DNA from: Streptomyces sp. NRRL S-455
Lineage (GTDB): Bacteria; Actinomycetota; Actinomycetes; Streptomycetales; Streptomycetaceae
DNA: 64,000 nt
Direction: 5' to 3'
Assembly: GCF_000717875.1 (NCBI RefSeq)
Contig: NZ_JOCT01000005.1
Location: 124,001 to 188,000, forward strand
The notes beneath the pieces were generated by a model. The model was not told the DNA's origin, did no database searches, and worked only from the letters and a program-made list of their open reading frames with translations. The position numbers were made by a program, and so were the translations under genes. Within the stretch, counting starts at the first letter, position 1, and every line of letters begins with the position of its first letter. Shown one piece after another: positions 23,982-32,683 of the stretch.

Positions 23982-25596
23982 GAATGGCCCCCAACTGCTC
24001 GCGAATCGACTTCTCCAACTCCGCCGACTCGTCGAACAGCCCAAACAGTTCCTCCGTCAGCTCGCTGATCCGCTCGGCGACAGCCTCCGCATCTTCTTCC
24101 TCAGCCTCGGCAGCTCCCACATACCGCCCCGGCGTCAGAACGTACCCGTGCTCCCGGACCTCCTCGAGGTCGGCCGAGTAGCAGTAGCCCAGCACATCCT
24201 CGTAGGTCAGTCCCGCCTCACCCGCCGATGCCGTGCCCCGCCAGGCGTGATATGTGTCGGCAATCTTCCGGAGGTCCTCCTCCGAAAAGGCGCGCTCTGT
24301 CCGGTCGACCATCTCGCCCGTCTCCCGGGCGTCGATAAACAGGATCTCGTTCCGTCGGTCGTCCAACCGCCGCGCACCCTGCGGAGACTTATCCTTGGAA
24401 AGGAACCACAGGCAAGCAGGGATCTGCGTCGTACGGAACAGCTGGGGCGGCAGCGCCACCATGCACGCCACCAGATCGGCCTCGATCAGAGCCTGCCTGA
24501 TCTCGCCCTCGCCGCTGGACTGAGAGTTCATGGAGCCGTTGGCCAGGACAATGCCCGCCGTGCCCCTCTCCCCCAGCTTGGAGATCATGTGCTGAAGCCA
24601 GGCATAGTTGGCGTTGTTCTTCGGCGGGACGCCGTACCTCCACCTCGGATCAGTCTCGTCCCTCGCCCAGTCCTTGATGTTGAAGGGCGGGTTGGCCATC
24701 ACGAAGTCGGCCTTGAGGTCCGGGTGCTTGTCATCGGCGAAGGTGTCGCCCCAGCGGGCGGCGAGGTTGCCGTCGATGCCGTGGATGGCGAGGTTCATCT
24801 TGGCCAGGCGCCAAGTGCGCTCGTTCAGCTCCTGGCCGTAGACCGAGATGTCGGCCTTGTGGCCACGCCCCCGGTGCGCCTCGACGAACTTGGCGGCCTG
24901 CACGAACATGCCACCCGACCCGCACGCCGGGTCGTACACCCGCCCCTCGTACGGCTCCAGGATCTCGACGATCAGCCGGACGACAGAGCTCGGCGTATAG
25001 AACTCGCCACCCCGCTTGCCCTCGGCCCGCGCGAAGTTACCCAGGAAGTACTCGTACACCTCACCCAGCAGATCCTGCGCCGGCTTGTCCCCGCTGCCGC
25101 CGAACCGAGCGTCGCTGATCAGATCGACGAGTTCACCGAGGCGCTTCTGGTCGACGCGGTCCTGGTTGAAGATCTTGGGGAGGACTCCGGTCAGGGAGGC
25201 GTTCTCCCGCATGATGGCGTCCATCGCCTCGTCGAGGAGCTTGCCGACGCCCTGGGCCTTCGCGTGCGTGGCGATCCAGGACCAGCGGGCGGTCTCCGGG
25301 ACCCAGAAAACGTGCGCGCCGGTGTACTCGTCACGGTCCTCCAGGAAGTCGTCGAGGCGGTCCTCGGCGATGCCCTCCTCCATCAGTTCCTTGGCGAGCT
25401 CGGTGCGGCGCTCGTCGAAGGCGTCCGAGACGTACTTCAGGAAGATCAGGCCGAGGACGAACTCCTTGTACTGGGCGGCGTCGATGGAGCCGCGCAGCTT
25501 GTCCGCCGCTTTCCAGAGGATGTCCTGGATCTCCTTGGCGGTGGAGGCGCTGAACAGCTCCGCCTGGTCGGCGGGCTTGCCTTTACTTGCGGGCAT
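23974..25596 (-). CDS. hsdM: type I DNA methyltransferase subunit (HsdM)
   Basis: A 540-residue N6-adenine DNA methyltransferase. The N-terminal helical HsdM domain (about 1-170) is followed by EFYTPSSVVRLIV, the SAM-binding motif DPACGSG (222-228) and the catalytic NPPF (302-305). It methylates host DNA at the site defined by HsdS. All motifs are intact. Its start overlaps the end of the upstream HTH/dead-MTase fusion gene by 14 bp, and its end overlaps hsdS by 8 bp, so the four genes form one tightly packed operon. Confidence 0.95.
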   Translation of the reverse strand: MPASKGKPADQAELFSASTAKEIQDILWKAADKLRGSIDAAQYKEFVLGLIFLKYVSDAFDERRTELAKELMEEGIAEDRLDDFLEDRDEYTGAHVFWVPETARWSWIATHAKAQGVGKLLDEAMDAIMRENASLTGVLPKIFNQDRVDQKRLGELVDLISDARFGGSGDKPAQDLLGEVYEYFLGNFARAEGKRGGEFYTPSSVVRLIVEILEPYEGRVYDPACGSGGMFVQAAKFVEAHRGRGHKADISVYGQELNERTWRLAKMNLAIHGIDGNLAARWGDTFADDKHPDLKADFVMANPPFNIKDWARDETDPRWRYGVPPKNNANYAWLQHMISKLGERGTAGIVLANGSMNSQSSGEGEIRQALIEADLVACMVALPPQLFRTTQIPACLWFLSKDKSPQGARRLDDRRNEILFIDARETGEMVDRTERAFSEEDLRKIADTYHAWRGTASAGEAGLTYEDVLGYCYSADLEEVREHGYVLTPGRYVGAAEAEEEDAEAVAERISELTEELFGLFDESAELEKSIREQLGAIHV

Positions 25597-27754
25597 CGGG
25601 TGGACCGTCTCCTTCAGGGGTGTCGGTGTACGGAAGTGGCTGGATGGTGAGCGTGCCGTCGGTCATGCCGGCCGCCATCACGCGGGTCAGGTCGTCGAGC
25701 GCGGCCGTCTGCTCGCGCAGCAGCGCCGACCGTGCCTCGATCTCCGCGAGGACGCCCTCGTACAAGTCGGCCTCGGCGCCGCTCAGGTCGGGGAGGACCA
25801 GATCCTCGATACGGCGGGACGCGCGCACGGCCCCGCTGATGCGGGCGTGCTCCCCCGCCGCAGCGCGCAACAGCGCCGCCAGCACCCGGGGTCGTACCGG
25901 CGGGTCCGCGTCGGGATGCACGCGCAGGATGCGGGCCGGGGCCGCGACCAGCGAGACGCCCTCCGTGTCGACGTACACGCCGAAGTGCGGGTGGGCGGTG
26001 ACCACAAGGTCCCCGGGTTCGGTGAACTGGGCGTGCTCGTACGCGGTGAGGAGGATGCCTCGGTCGATGCGCCGACCGCCCACACGAGCGGTGCCGAGGA
26101 TCTCCTCGGGGGTGAGAACCGTGTAGTGGCCCTCAGGGGTGAGGTGTTCGGGCGCGAAGCGGTGGCCGGGGCGGCGACGCAGCCGACGGGTACGCAGGAG
26201 GCGATCCACAGTCGTACGGCGTACCGGCTGCGTCTCGGGGCGCAGCTCCGCGTGGGCGTGCAGCCGGAGTTCTCCTTGTCGCGCACGCTCCTGCAGCTCA
26301 CTCAGCCGGCGTTCCAGGTCCGCGATGACGGCCGGGCGTTCTACCACCGTCCGCGTGTGACGGGACGCGAGCGTGCGGTGCTGCGGGGTGAACGCGGCAC
26401 CGGGACGGTCGTCGAGGTCCGTGCCGTGGACGATGGCGGCGTGGCGGGGTTCGTGACGCCGGTCGGAGGACCAGCCCGAGGCGCGCCAGATGGCGATGTC
26501 CTCGGCGAGGGCGTCGAGCACGGGCTCGGTGAGCGGCCGGGCGGAGTAGTCGGCAAGCAGGACGAGGCCCGTGCGCTGCTCCTCGGGAACACGGGCGAGG
26601 ACCCAGACCGCCGTGCGGTAGCCGGGGCGGTAAGCGTACGCGCCGTCGGGGAGGCTGATCGCCGCCTTGAGTAAACCGGGCTTGAGGAACGAGCGGCGCA
26701 GGCGGTCGGCGTCGCCGTGCCGGGCGAGGGGGCCGGTGAGGACGTCGGCGGGGCCGAGGACGACGGCGGTGGCTCCGGTGTCGAGGTAGTCGGTGAGGGC
26801 GGCGACCTGCTCCAGGACGGCCTTCGCGTCACGGGTCTCGGCGGCCTCGTACGGCAGGGCGCAGACGAGGAGGTTCGGGTAGCCCCACTCGTCGGCGGTC
26901 AGTTCCTCGCCCTCGACGACGTCGAGCCGGAACTCGTACACCCCGCGCACCAGCATCCGCCGACGGACCATGCGCACTCGGGCCGGATCTGGGTCGGCGG
27001 CGAGGTAGAGGTGACCGGAGTCCTCGGCGGCGTGGTCGTGGAGGGCGGCCGGGAGGTCGCCGGCGCGGGCATGCGGGACGGCGATCACCGCACCCTCGTC
27101 GAGGGTGTCGACCCCGGAGAGCGCGACGAGGGCGCGAACCACGGCCGGAGTGGGCCCGTCGGCGGCCGGGTCGTGGGCGCCGAGGCGGGGGCGCGCCTGG
27201 AGGATCCAGTCGAAGGCCTCGGCGGGGTTGTACGCGGCGTCGATCAGCTCGTCGGCGAGTGCGGCGAGGGCCGGGCCGGTGCGCTCCGGGTCGGGCAGGG
27301 CCCGCAGCTCGGAGAGGAGGAAGCAGTCGTCGGGGTCGAGGTCGGCGGCCCGATCCAGGACGGTGCTCCAGGGGCGGCCGTCAGCGACCCGGGCGTCGAG
27401 CTGCTGGTGCAGGCAGACCAGAGAGGTCAGCGCGCCGAGCAGGACGGACGCGGACAGGGCCGGGGTGCGCCAGGCGGCCAGGGTGTGCAGGGCGAGCTCG
27501 GCGCGGAGTCGGCGGGGATCGGTGTTGCCGCGGCCGGTGGAGGCGAGCCAGTCGACGACGGCGCGGGCGTCGAAGAGCGGACGCCCGTCCTCGTGGGTCA
27601 CGGGTGCGGGGAAGTCGGGATGCCGGCGAGCCCACGTGGTGGGCACCGGGCGCTTGACCTGGGCGAGGGCGGCGATCTCGGCGTAAGTGATCCGCCAGGC
27701 CGGGGTTTCGGGCAGGATGGCGGAGGACGTCTGCGCGGCCGTGTGCGTCGTCAT
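25583..27754 (-). CDS. HTH / degenerate methyltransferase / TRD-like fusion, first gene of the RM operon
   Basis: A 723-residue protein in three parts. Residues about 20-75 form a helix-turn-helix (ITYAEIAALAQVKRP then FDARAVVDWLASTGR, the AlpA/MerR-like pattern). Residues about 200-455 follow the order of an N6-adenine MTase (TPAVVRALVALSG, then SLPDGAYAYRPGYRTAVWVLAR), but the SAM motif DPACGSG is replaced by a stretch around AVIAVPHARAG (222-232) and NPPF by CALPY (298-302). Residues about 530-695 resemble a target-recognition domain and its helix (FTEPGDLVVT, EDLVLPDLSGAEADLYEGVLAEIEAR in part). It is therefore probably a DNA-binding, non-methylating protein. It lies 122 bp from operator 2 and may regulate the island, by inference. 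Confidence 0.78.
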   Translation of the reverse strand: MTTHTAAQTSSAILPETPAWRITYAEIAALAQVKRPVPTTWARRHPDFPAPVTHEDGRPLFDARAVVDWLASTGRGNTDPRRLRAELALHTLAAWRTPALSASVLLGALTSLVCLHQQLDARVADGRPWSTVLDRAADLDPDDCFLLSELRALPDPERTGPALAALADELIDAAYNPAEAFDWILQARPRLGAHDPAADGPTPAVVRALVALSGVDTLDEGAVIAVPHARAGDLPAALHDHAAEDSGHLYLAADPDPARVRMVRRRMLVRGVYEFRLDVVEGEELTADEWGYPNLLVCALPYEAAETRDAKAVLEQVAALTDYLDTGATAVVLGPADVLTGPLARHGDADRLRRSFLKPGLLKAAISLPDGAYAYRPGYRTAVWVLARVPEEQRTGLVLLADYSARPLTEPVLDALAEDIAIWRASGWSSDRRHEPRHAAIVHGTDLDDRPGAAFTPQHRTLASRHTRTVVERPAVIADLERRLSELQERARQGELRLHAHAELRPETQPVRRTTVDRLLRTRRLRRRPGHRFAPEHLTPEGHYTVLTPEEILGTARVGGRRIDRGILLTAYEHAQFTEPGDLVVTAHPHFGVYVDTEGVSLVAAPARILRVHPDADPPVRPRVLAALLRAAAGEHARISGAVRASRRIEDLVLPDLSGAEADLYEGVLAEIEARSALLREQTAALDDLTRVMAAGMTDGTLTIQPLPYTDTPEGDGPPDARK

Positions 27755-27875
27755 CGGACGTGTCCCCCCTCTCCCCTGGGTTGCCGAGGCCGGCTTCCTC
27801 GCCTCGCGGTCCGCCCCCTTCATGGGCAGGCGTCAGCAATCTACAGCGAGGTCGCCAGACACAGGAAAACCCACT

Positions 27876-27893
27876 TGATAATACGGGTTATCA
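27876..27893. promoter_or_regulatory. 18-bp inverted repeat TGATAATACGGGTTATCA (operator 2)
   Basis: Arms TGATAA and TTATCA around a 6-bp centre, in the AT-rich gap between the divergent RM operon (start 27754) and the membrane-protein gene (start 27975). With the flanking bases it shares TTGATAA-N6-TTATCAG with operator 1 at 18559-18576. Confidence 0.65.
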
Positions 27894-27974
27894 GCTATCT
27901 CATCACCGCGACCCCGGAACGGCGGGCACCTTGTGACCACCACGCGCCACAACGCCGACCGGAGGATCACCGCG

Positions 27975-28601
27975 ATGAGCAACCCGCCCTCGACACCGCC
28001 CAGCACCCCGCAGCCCTCCGGCTCCGAAAACGCACCGAGCTGGGGCGCCGTACCGCCGATGCCCGCCACGCCGGGCGGTGCCGGGCAGCCTCCGGCGGGC
28101 ATGCCGGCGGGACCGAAGCCGTCGCGCCGCAAGGCATGGCTCACCCACGGCGCGACCGCGCTCGTCGCCCTCGTGATCGGAGCCGGCATCGGCGGCGACG
28201 GGGACTCCGGCGGCAAGGACGACTCCGCCGCTCCCGCACCGGCCGCCACTGTCACCGAGACCGTGTCCGCCGAAGCCGGTGAACCGGAACCGGCCCCCAA
28301 GGCCACCGAGAAGGGCAAGGCCACCCCGAAGCCCGCCGAGAAGTCCGGACCGGCCACCACGGTCGAGGGCGACGGCCAGTACCTCGTCGGCGAGGACATG
28401 CAGGCCGGCACCTACAAGACCGCGGGGCCCGACAAGGACGGCATCATCGACAACTGCTACTGGGCACGTACCAAGGACGCCTCCGGGGAGTTCGAGGCGA
28501 TCATCGCCAACGACAACCTCGAGGGCCAGGGCCGCGTGACGGTCAACAAGGGCGAGTACTTCGAGACCAACGGCTGCCAGGAGTGGACCAGGGTCGGCTG
28601 A
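27975..28601 (+). CDS. membrane-anchored extracytoplasmic protein, unknown function
   Basis: 208 residues. The first 55 are Pro/Ser-rich and cytoplasmic, followed by a basic patch (SRRK) and one membrane segment (about residues 58-75). After it come an acidic, Ala/Pro/Lys-rich linker and an outside domain of about 80 residues starting GQYLVGEDMQAGTYKT. Two cysteines in the domain (DNCYW and NGCQEW) probably form a disulfide. Similar domains occur in many Streptomyces secreted proteins without known function. The ATG has GGAGG about 10 bp upstream. It diverges from the RM operon and shares the gap with operator 2. Confidence 0.7.
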   Translation: MSNPPSTPPSTPQPSGSENAPSWGAVPPMPATPGGAGQPPAGMPAGPKPSRRKAWLTHGATALVALVIGAGIGGDGDSGGKDDSAAPAPAATVTETVSAEAGEPEPAPKATEKGKATPKPAEKSGPATTVEGDGQYLVGEDMQAGTYKTAGPDKDGIIDNCYWARTKDASGEFEAIIANDNLEGQGRVTVNKGEYFETNGCQEWTRVG

Positions 28602-28649
28602 CCTGGCGTCGCACACGCCGCCGCATTCGTGGGGGGGCGCGGCGGACGC

Positions 28650-28688
28650 GGGGCGGGCGGCCCGGCAGAGCCCCTGACCGCCCGCCCC
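28650..28688 (+). terminator. hairpin terminator
   Basis: A perfect 11-bp stem GGGGCGGGCGG / CCGCCCGCCCC with a 17-nt loop, 49 bp past the stop of the membrane-anchored protein gene. The rest of 28602-28880 holds only the promoter region of the next gene. Confidence 0.65.
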
Positions 28689-28880
28689 GGCTCTTCTCTC
28701 CAGCATCCATGCCGGTAACCGATATCCCTCGCGGGTCACGCTCTCGGCGGGTGGAGCCCTGGCCGAGTACCGGCGGGTACGGGACCGCCGCCGAGTTCGG
28801 CAACCGCCCGCGTCCCCAGGCCCTCCGCCGCACCGCTCCCCCTCGTGACCTCACCCTTCGTACCGAAAGGAAGTCCCGCG

Positions 28881-29489
28881 ATGCCCGTCCCGGAGCAGCA
28901 GCCGCACACCCCTCCCCCGAGCACGATTCCCGAGAAACCCGGGGTCGCGCCCGAGGAGTCGGAGTCAGCGTCCGCCTCCGTCTCCCTCTGGTCGCGGCTG
29001 TCGCGCGGCACGGTCCTCGCGATCGGGGCCGGGCTCGGCGCCGCCGTCGTGGGAGCGTGCTGGGCAGGGGTGTCGCTGGCCGGTGGCAACGGGGCCGACA
29101 CACCCGAGGCCGGTACGACCGGTTCGCCCTCCGTGAGAGCCGAGCAGGACGCGGACGTGGAGGGGCCGTTCAGCACCGACGGAACCCTCACCGTCGCCGG
29201 GATCGGTGCCGGTCTGGAGTCCGAGGAGCTGTGCTCCGGGACGGGCGGCTACTCCGACATCGACTTCGGCACCCAGGTCAACGTCACCGACGCCGCCGGA
29301 ACCCTCGTCGCCGTGGGGAGCCTGGGCTTCGGCGAGAAGACGGAGCAAGGCTGCGAGTTCCCCTTCACGGTCGACGACATCACGCCGGGCTCGAAGTTCT
29401 ACACGGTCGAGGTCTCCCACCGCGGCGGTCTCACCCAGACCGAGGACGAACTGCGCGCGGGCGGCCTCGCGTTCACTCTCGGTGACTGA
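28881..29489 (+). CDS. single-pass membrane protein, unknown function
   Basis: 202 residues with a Pro-rich cytoplasmic start, one membrane segment (about residues 45-68, VLAIGAGLGAAVVGACWAGV), and an outside domain of about 110 residues rich in Gly, Thr and acidic residues. Two cysteines (ELCSGTGG and GCEFPF) are spaced for a disulfide. The architecture is the same as in the gene before it, but the outside domains are not obviously alike. The ATG at 28881 has AAGGAAG upstream. No family is recognised. Confidence 0.65.
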   Translation: MPVPEQQPHTPPPSTIPEKPGVAPEESESASASVSLWSRLSRGTVLAIGAGLGAAVVGACWAGVSLAGGNGADTPEAGTTGSPSVRAEQDADVEGPFSTDGTLTVAGIGAGLESEELCSGTGGYSDIDFGTQVNVTDAAGTLVAVGSLGFGEKTEQGCEFPFTVDDITPGSKFYTVEVSHRGGLTQTEDELRAGGLAFTLGD

Positions 29490-29639
29490 ACGGGCAAACT
29501 GCGCTGGGAGATTGCTCGGTTTCCGGCTTCTGCATTCCCACTTCTTTCGGAACTTGTCACTGAACGATGTACCTCACCCACGTGTCGGCTGATAGGGCAC
29601 CGTGGAACCGGCGATCACAGTCGAAAGGGAGAACCTCGA

Positions 29640-30653
29640 ATGAGCACGTACGCCGACCCACTCGTCGACGATGCGATCCCGATGAGCGCGTACGAGAGGC
29701 AGGTATGGGTCGCGCTCAACGAGCACTGGCAGCGCCGCGACGACCGCCGTGGTCTGCCGAACTGGGCGAGCAACGCGCTCGGCCGCACCGGTGAGGTCGC
29801 GGGAAACGCCGCACGACGGGTCAAGGACGCCGTGCCGGAGGCGGTCGCGGAGCCCATCCGTCGCGCAGGCGACGCGGTCGCCGACACGGCCCTGCGACCG
29901 GCGCTCGCGGGCGCGGCGGCGTTGCTCGAGCTGGTCAACGACAAGGCCATGGATCTCAATGACCCGAAGAGCGTTGAGGACCTCGCCCGCAAGCAGGGCC
30001 TTGAGATCGACAGTTTCACCGAACTGCGGCAGCAGGACCTCAAGGTCTGCGACCGGCTGCTGACCCGCAACACCCTCAGGTGGCGGACCACCGGCGCGGT
30101 CGAAGGCGGCGCCATGGGTCTGCTGGCCACGGTCCCCGTCGCCGGTACCCTCACCGCGATGACGGCGGACATCCTCGTCGTCCAGGTCCTGAGCACGTCG
30201 ATAGCGGCGCGCATCGCGTACTCCTACGGCTACGACGCCAAGGACCCCAAGGAGCAGGACTTCATCCAGCGCCTCGTCCAACGGTCATTCATGGCCCAGG
30301 CGGCCAAAGCCAGGCCGCTGCGCGACGTCGCACGGGCGGCGGACGCGGTCAAGGGACGCGTGAACTGGTCACAGAAGCTGCGCAACGACCACCGCCTCCT
30401 GGCCGCCCTCGAGAAGTTGATGAAACAGCTGGGCCCAGCGGGCTCAAGGGTGCCCGTCAAGAACGTGGCCAAGGTCGTGCCGTTCGTGGGGGTCCTCATC
30501 GGTGCCGGGATGAACTCTGCGATCCTCGGCAGGGTGGCCGCCGACGCGCAGCGGTACTGCCAGACCCGGTTCCTGTGCGACAAGTACGGGCTGCCGCTGC
30601 CGACCGCCTTGGCGACCGACTGGGACGACGACTCCCAGACCGACACCATGTGA
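29640..30653 (+). CDS. EcsC family protein
   Basis: 337 residues matching the EcsC family. A helical N-terminal region contains the WxxL repeat NEHWQRRDDRRGLPNWASNALG. The centre has a hydrophobic glycine-rich stretch (GGAMGLLATVPVAGTLTAMTADI, in part, about residues 155-178), and the C-terminus has VVPFVGVLIGAGMN near residue 280. The family is thought to be membrane-associated; its molecular role is unknown. The ATG has AAGGGAG upstream. A more divergent relative lies at 3119-4051. It converges with the thymidine kinase gene. Confidence 0.82.
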   Translation: MSTYADPLVDDAIPMSAYERQVWVALNEHWQRRDDRRGLPNWASNALGRTGEVAGNAARRVKDAVPEAVAEPIRRAGDAVADTALRPALAGAAALLELVNDKAMDLNDPKSVEDLARKQGLEIDSFTELRQQDLKVCDRLLTRNTLRWRTTGAVEGGAMGLLATVPVAGTLTAMTADILVVQVLSTSIAARIAYSYGYDAKDPKEQDFIQRLVQRSFMAQAAKARPLRDVARAADAVKGRVNWSQKLRNDHRLLAALEKLMKQLGPAGSRVPVKNVAKVVPFVGVLIGAGMNSAILGRVAADAQRYCQTRFLCDKYGLPLPTALATDWDDDSQTDTM

Positions 30654-30795
30654 GCGACGGCCGCCGGGTCCGCGATGCCGCCTCTCGGGGTATCCACCCA
30701 CATGAGACGTGCCGGTAGAGGGTCTGCCGAGAGAATGCGAGGTCCGTGGTCGCAGAGGAGACACGGCGCCGGACGGCTTCGCCTCCCGGACGGGG

Positions 30796-31443
30796 TCAGG
30801 CCGAAGTGATGGGCAGGACGTCCGGGGACAGGGCCGCCGCGCGGGCCGTCGCCGCCGTCATACGGCGGCGGTGGTGGCGGCGGCAGAGGACCTCGTAGCC
30901 GATGTCGTCGGGCTGGTTGACGTCGCCGACGACGACTTGGGCGCCCTCGACCACCATCTGACCGCCTATGGTGCGGGCGTTGTGCGTGGCGCGGGCGCCG
31001 CACCAGCACAGCGCCTCGACCTGCAGCACCTCGACCCGGTCGGCCAGTTCCACCAGCCGCTGGGAGCCGGGGAACAGCTTGGAGCGGAAGTCGGTCGTGA
31101 TGCCGAAGGCGTACACGTCCAGGCCCAGGTCGTCCACCACGCGCGCGAGCTGGTCGATCTGCTCCGGCGCGAGGAACTGCGCCTCGTCGGCGATCACGTA
31201 GTCCGCGCGGCCGCCGTGCGAGAGGTGGTCGACGAGGTAGGCGTAGAGGTCCTGGCCGTCCTCGACCTCCACGGCGTCGGTGACCAGGCCCAGCCGCGAC
31301 GACAGCTTGCCCTCGCCCGCGCGGTCGTCCCGCGAGAAGATCATGCCCGACAGGCCGCGCGCCGAGCGGTTGTGCTCGATCTGGAGAGCCAGGGTCGACT
31401 TCCCGCAGTCCATCGTTCCGGAGAAGAACACCAGCTCGGGCAT
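30796..31443 (-). CDS. tdk: thymidine kinase
   Basis: A 215-residue type II thymidine kinase of the TK1-like family, which makes dTMP from thymidine and ATP in salvage. The P-loop is FSGTMDCGKSTLA (about residues 7-19), the Walker B-like motif DEAQFL lies near 91, and the zinc ribbon is made by CWCG (about 150) and CRRHH near the C-terminus. The lasso-type segment before the C-terminus is present. The ATG start is clear. It is transcribed leftward in the same direction as the phosphodiesterase gene, 43 bp downstream of its end. Confidence 0.93.
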   Translation of the reverse strand: MPELVFFSGTMDCGKSTLALQIEHNRSARGLSGMIFSRDDRAGEGKLSSRLGLVTDAVEVEDGQDLYAYLVDHLSHGGRADYVIADEAQFLAPEQIDQLARVVDDLGLDVYAFGITTDFRSKLFPGSQRLVELADRVEVLQVEALCWCGARATHNARTIGGQMVVEGAQVVVGDVNQPDDIGYEVLCRRHHRRRMTAATARAAALSPDVLPITSA

Positions 31444-31486
31444 GGAGAGTTGTGCGCCTTTCGGTGTAGCGGGGGGTGGCGGGACG

Positions 31487-32683
31487 TCAGGAGCGTACTT
31501 CGAGCAGGGGGACCAGCTGCTCGGCAGGGGTCATCGAGCCGTGGTTGCCGACCATCGCCGACTCCTTCGGCTCCCGCTGGGAGGCGATGAGCAGGACGTC
31601 GTCGCGCGCGGCGGCGATGACGTCGCCGATACGGCCGTGGACCCGTTTGTCGATGTGCGGGCCGAACCAGCCCGCCGCGATGGCCTCGTCGCGTGAGGCC
31701 ACCCAGAACTGCTCGCCGAGCACCTCGCGCCAGCAGGTCAGGACGTCGTTCGCGGCGCCGGGCACCGCGTAGACGTGCCGGGCGCGGCCCTCGCCGCCGA
31801 GCAGGGCGACTCCGGCGCTCAGTTCCCAGTCCTCGTCGAAGTCGATGCGGTGCTGCTCGTCGAAGGGCACGTCGATCATGCCGTGGTCGGCGGTGACGTA
31901 GAGCGCGCTGTGCGGCGGCAGTTGCTCGGCGAGGCGCTGGACCAGGCGGTCGGCGTACATGAGCTGGCCGCGCCAGGTGTCGGAGTCGACGCCGTAGCGG
32001 TGGCCGGCGCCGTCCACTTCGGCGAAGTACGTGTAGACCAGGGAGCGGTCGTCGGCGGCGAGTTGCTCGGCCGCCAGGTCGACGCGGTCCTCGCCGGAGA
32101 GCCGCCCGAGGAACGTTCCGCCGCTGAGCGCCACCTTGGTCAGCGGGGTGTGCTCGAAGGTGGGGGACGACACCTGCGCGGCGTGCACGCCCGCCCGGTG
32201 CGCCAGCTGGAAGACCGTCGGGTAGGGCTGCCAGGGGCCGGGCGGGGCCCACGGCTGCCAGCGCAGCTGGTTCATCAGCTCGCCGGTGTCGGGGTTGCGC
32301 ACGGTGTAGCCGGGCAGGCCGTGCGCGCCGGGCGGCAGGCCGGTGCCGACGGAGGCGAGGGAGGTCGCCGTGGTCGCCGGGTAGCCGGCGGTGAGCGGAC
32401 GCCCGGTGCCGCCGCGCGAGGTGGCGAGCAGGGACGTCATGAAGGGGGCGTCCTCGGGGTGCGCCTTGAGCTGCTCCCAGCCGAGGCCGTCGATCAGGAA
32501 CACGCAGTTCCGGTCGGCGGGGGTGAGCTCGGAGATCGCGGCGGTCATGCCGGGCACGTCCATGCCCGCGGCCAGTGTGGGCAGGAGGTCGGCGAGTGAG
32601 CCGCTGCCGTATTCGGGGACCGGCGCGGAGGAGACGGTGAGCGGTTCGGGGTGCTGGTCCCAGGCCGTGGGGAGCTGTGTCAT
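31487..32683 (-). CDS. alkaline-phosphatase-fold phosphodiesterase / nucleotide pyrophosphatase
   Basis: A 398-residue protein of the type I phosphodiesterase/nucleotide pyrophosphatase family. The two-metal site is visible in order: FLIDGLGWE (Asp, about residue 65), the nucleophile Thr in YPATTATSLAS (about 100), EVDGAGHRYG (about 222), TADHGM (about 263) and GNHGSMTP near the C-terminus. It lacks a signal peptide, so it is likely cytoplasmic. The substrate is unknown. Its ATG overlaps the DUF5998 stop by one base (TGATG), showing coupling to that gene. Confidence 0.87.
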   Translation of the reverse strand: MTQLPTAWDQHPEPLTVSSAPVPEYGSGSLADLLPTLAAGMDVPGMTAAISELTPADRNCVFLIDGLGWEQLKAHPEDAPFMTSLLATSRGGTGRPLTAGYPATTATSLASVGTGLPPGAHGLPGYTVRNPDTGELMNQLRWQPWAPPGPWQPYPTVFQLAHRAGVHAAQVSSPTFEHTPLTKVALSGGTFLGRLSGEDRVDLAAEQLAADDRSLVYTYFAEVDGAGHRYGVDSDTWRGQLMYADRLVQRLAEQLPPHSALYVTADHGMIDVPFDEQHRIDFDEDWELSAGVALLGGEGRARHVYAVPGAANDVLTCWREVLGEQFWVASRDEAIAAGWFGPHIDKRVHGRIGDVIAAARDDVLLIASQREPKESAMVGNHGSMTPAEQLVPLLEVRS

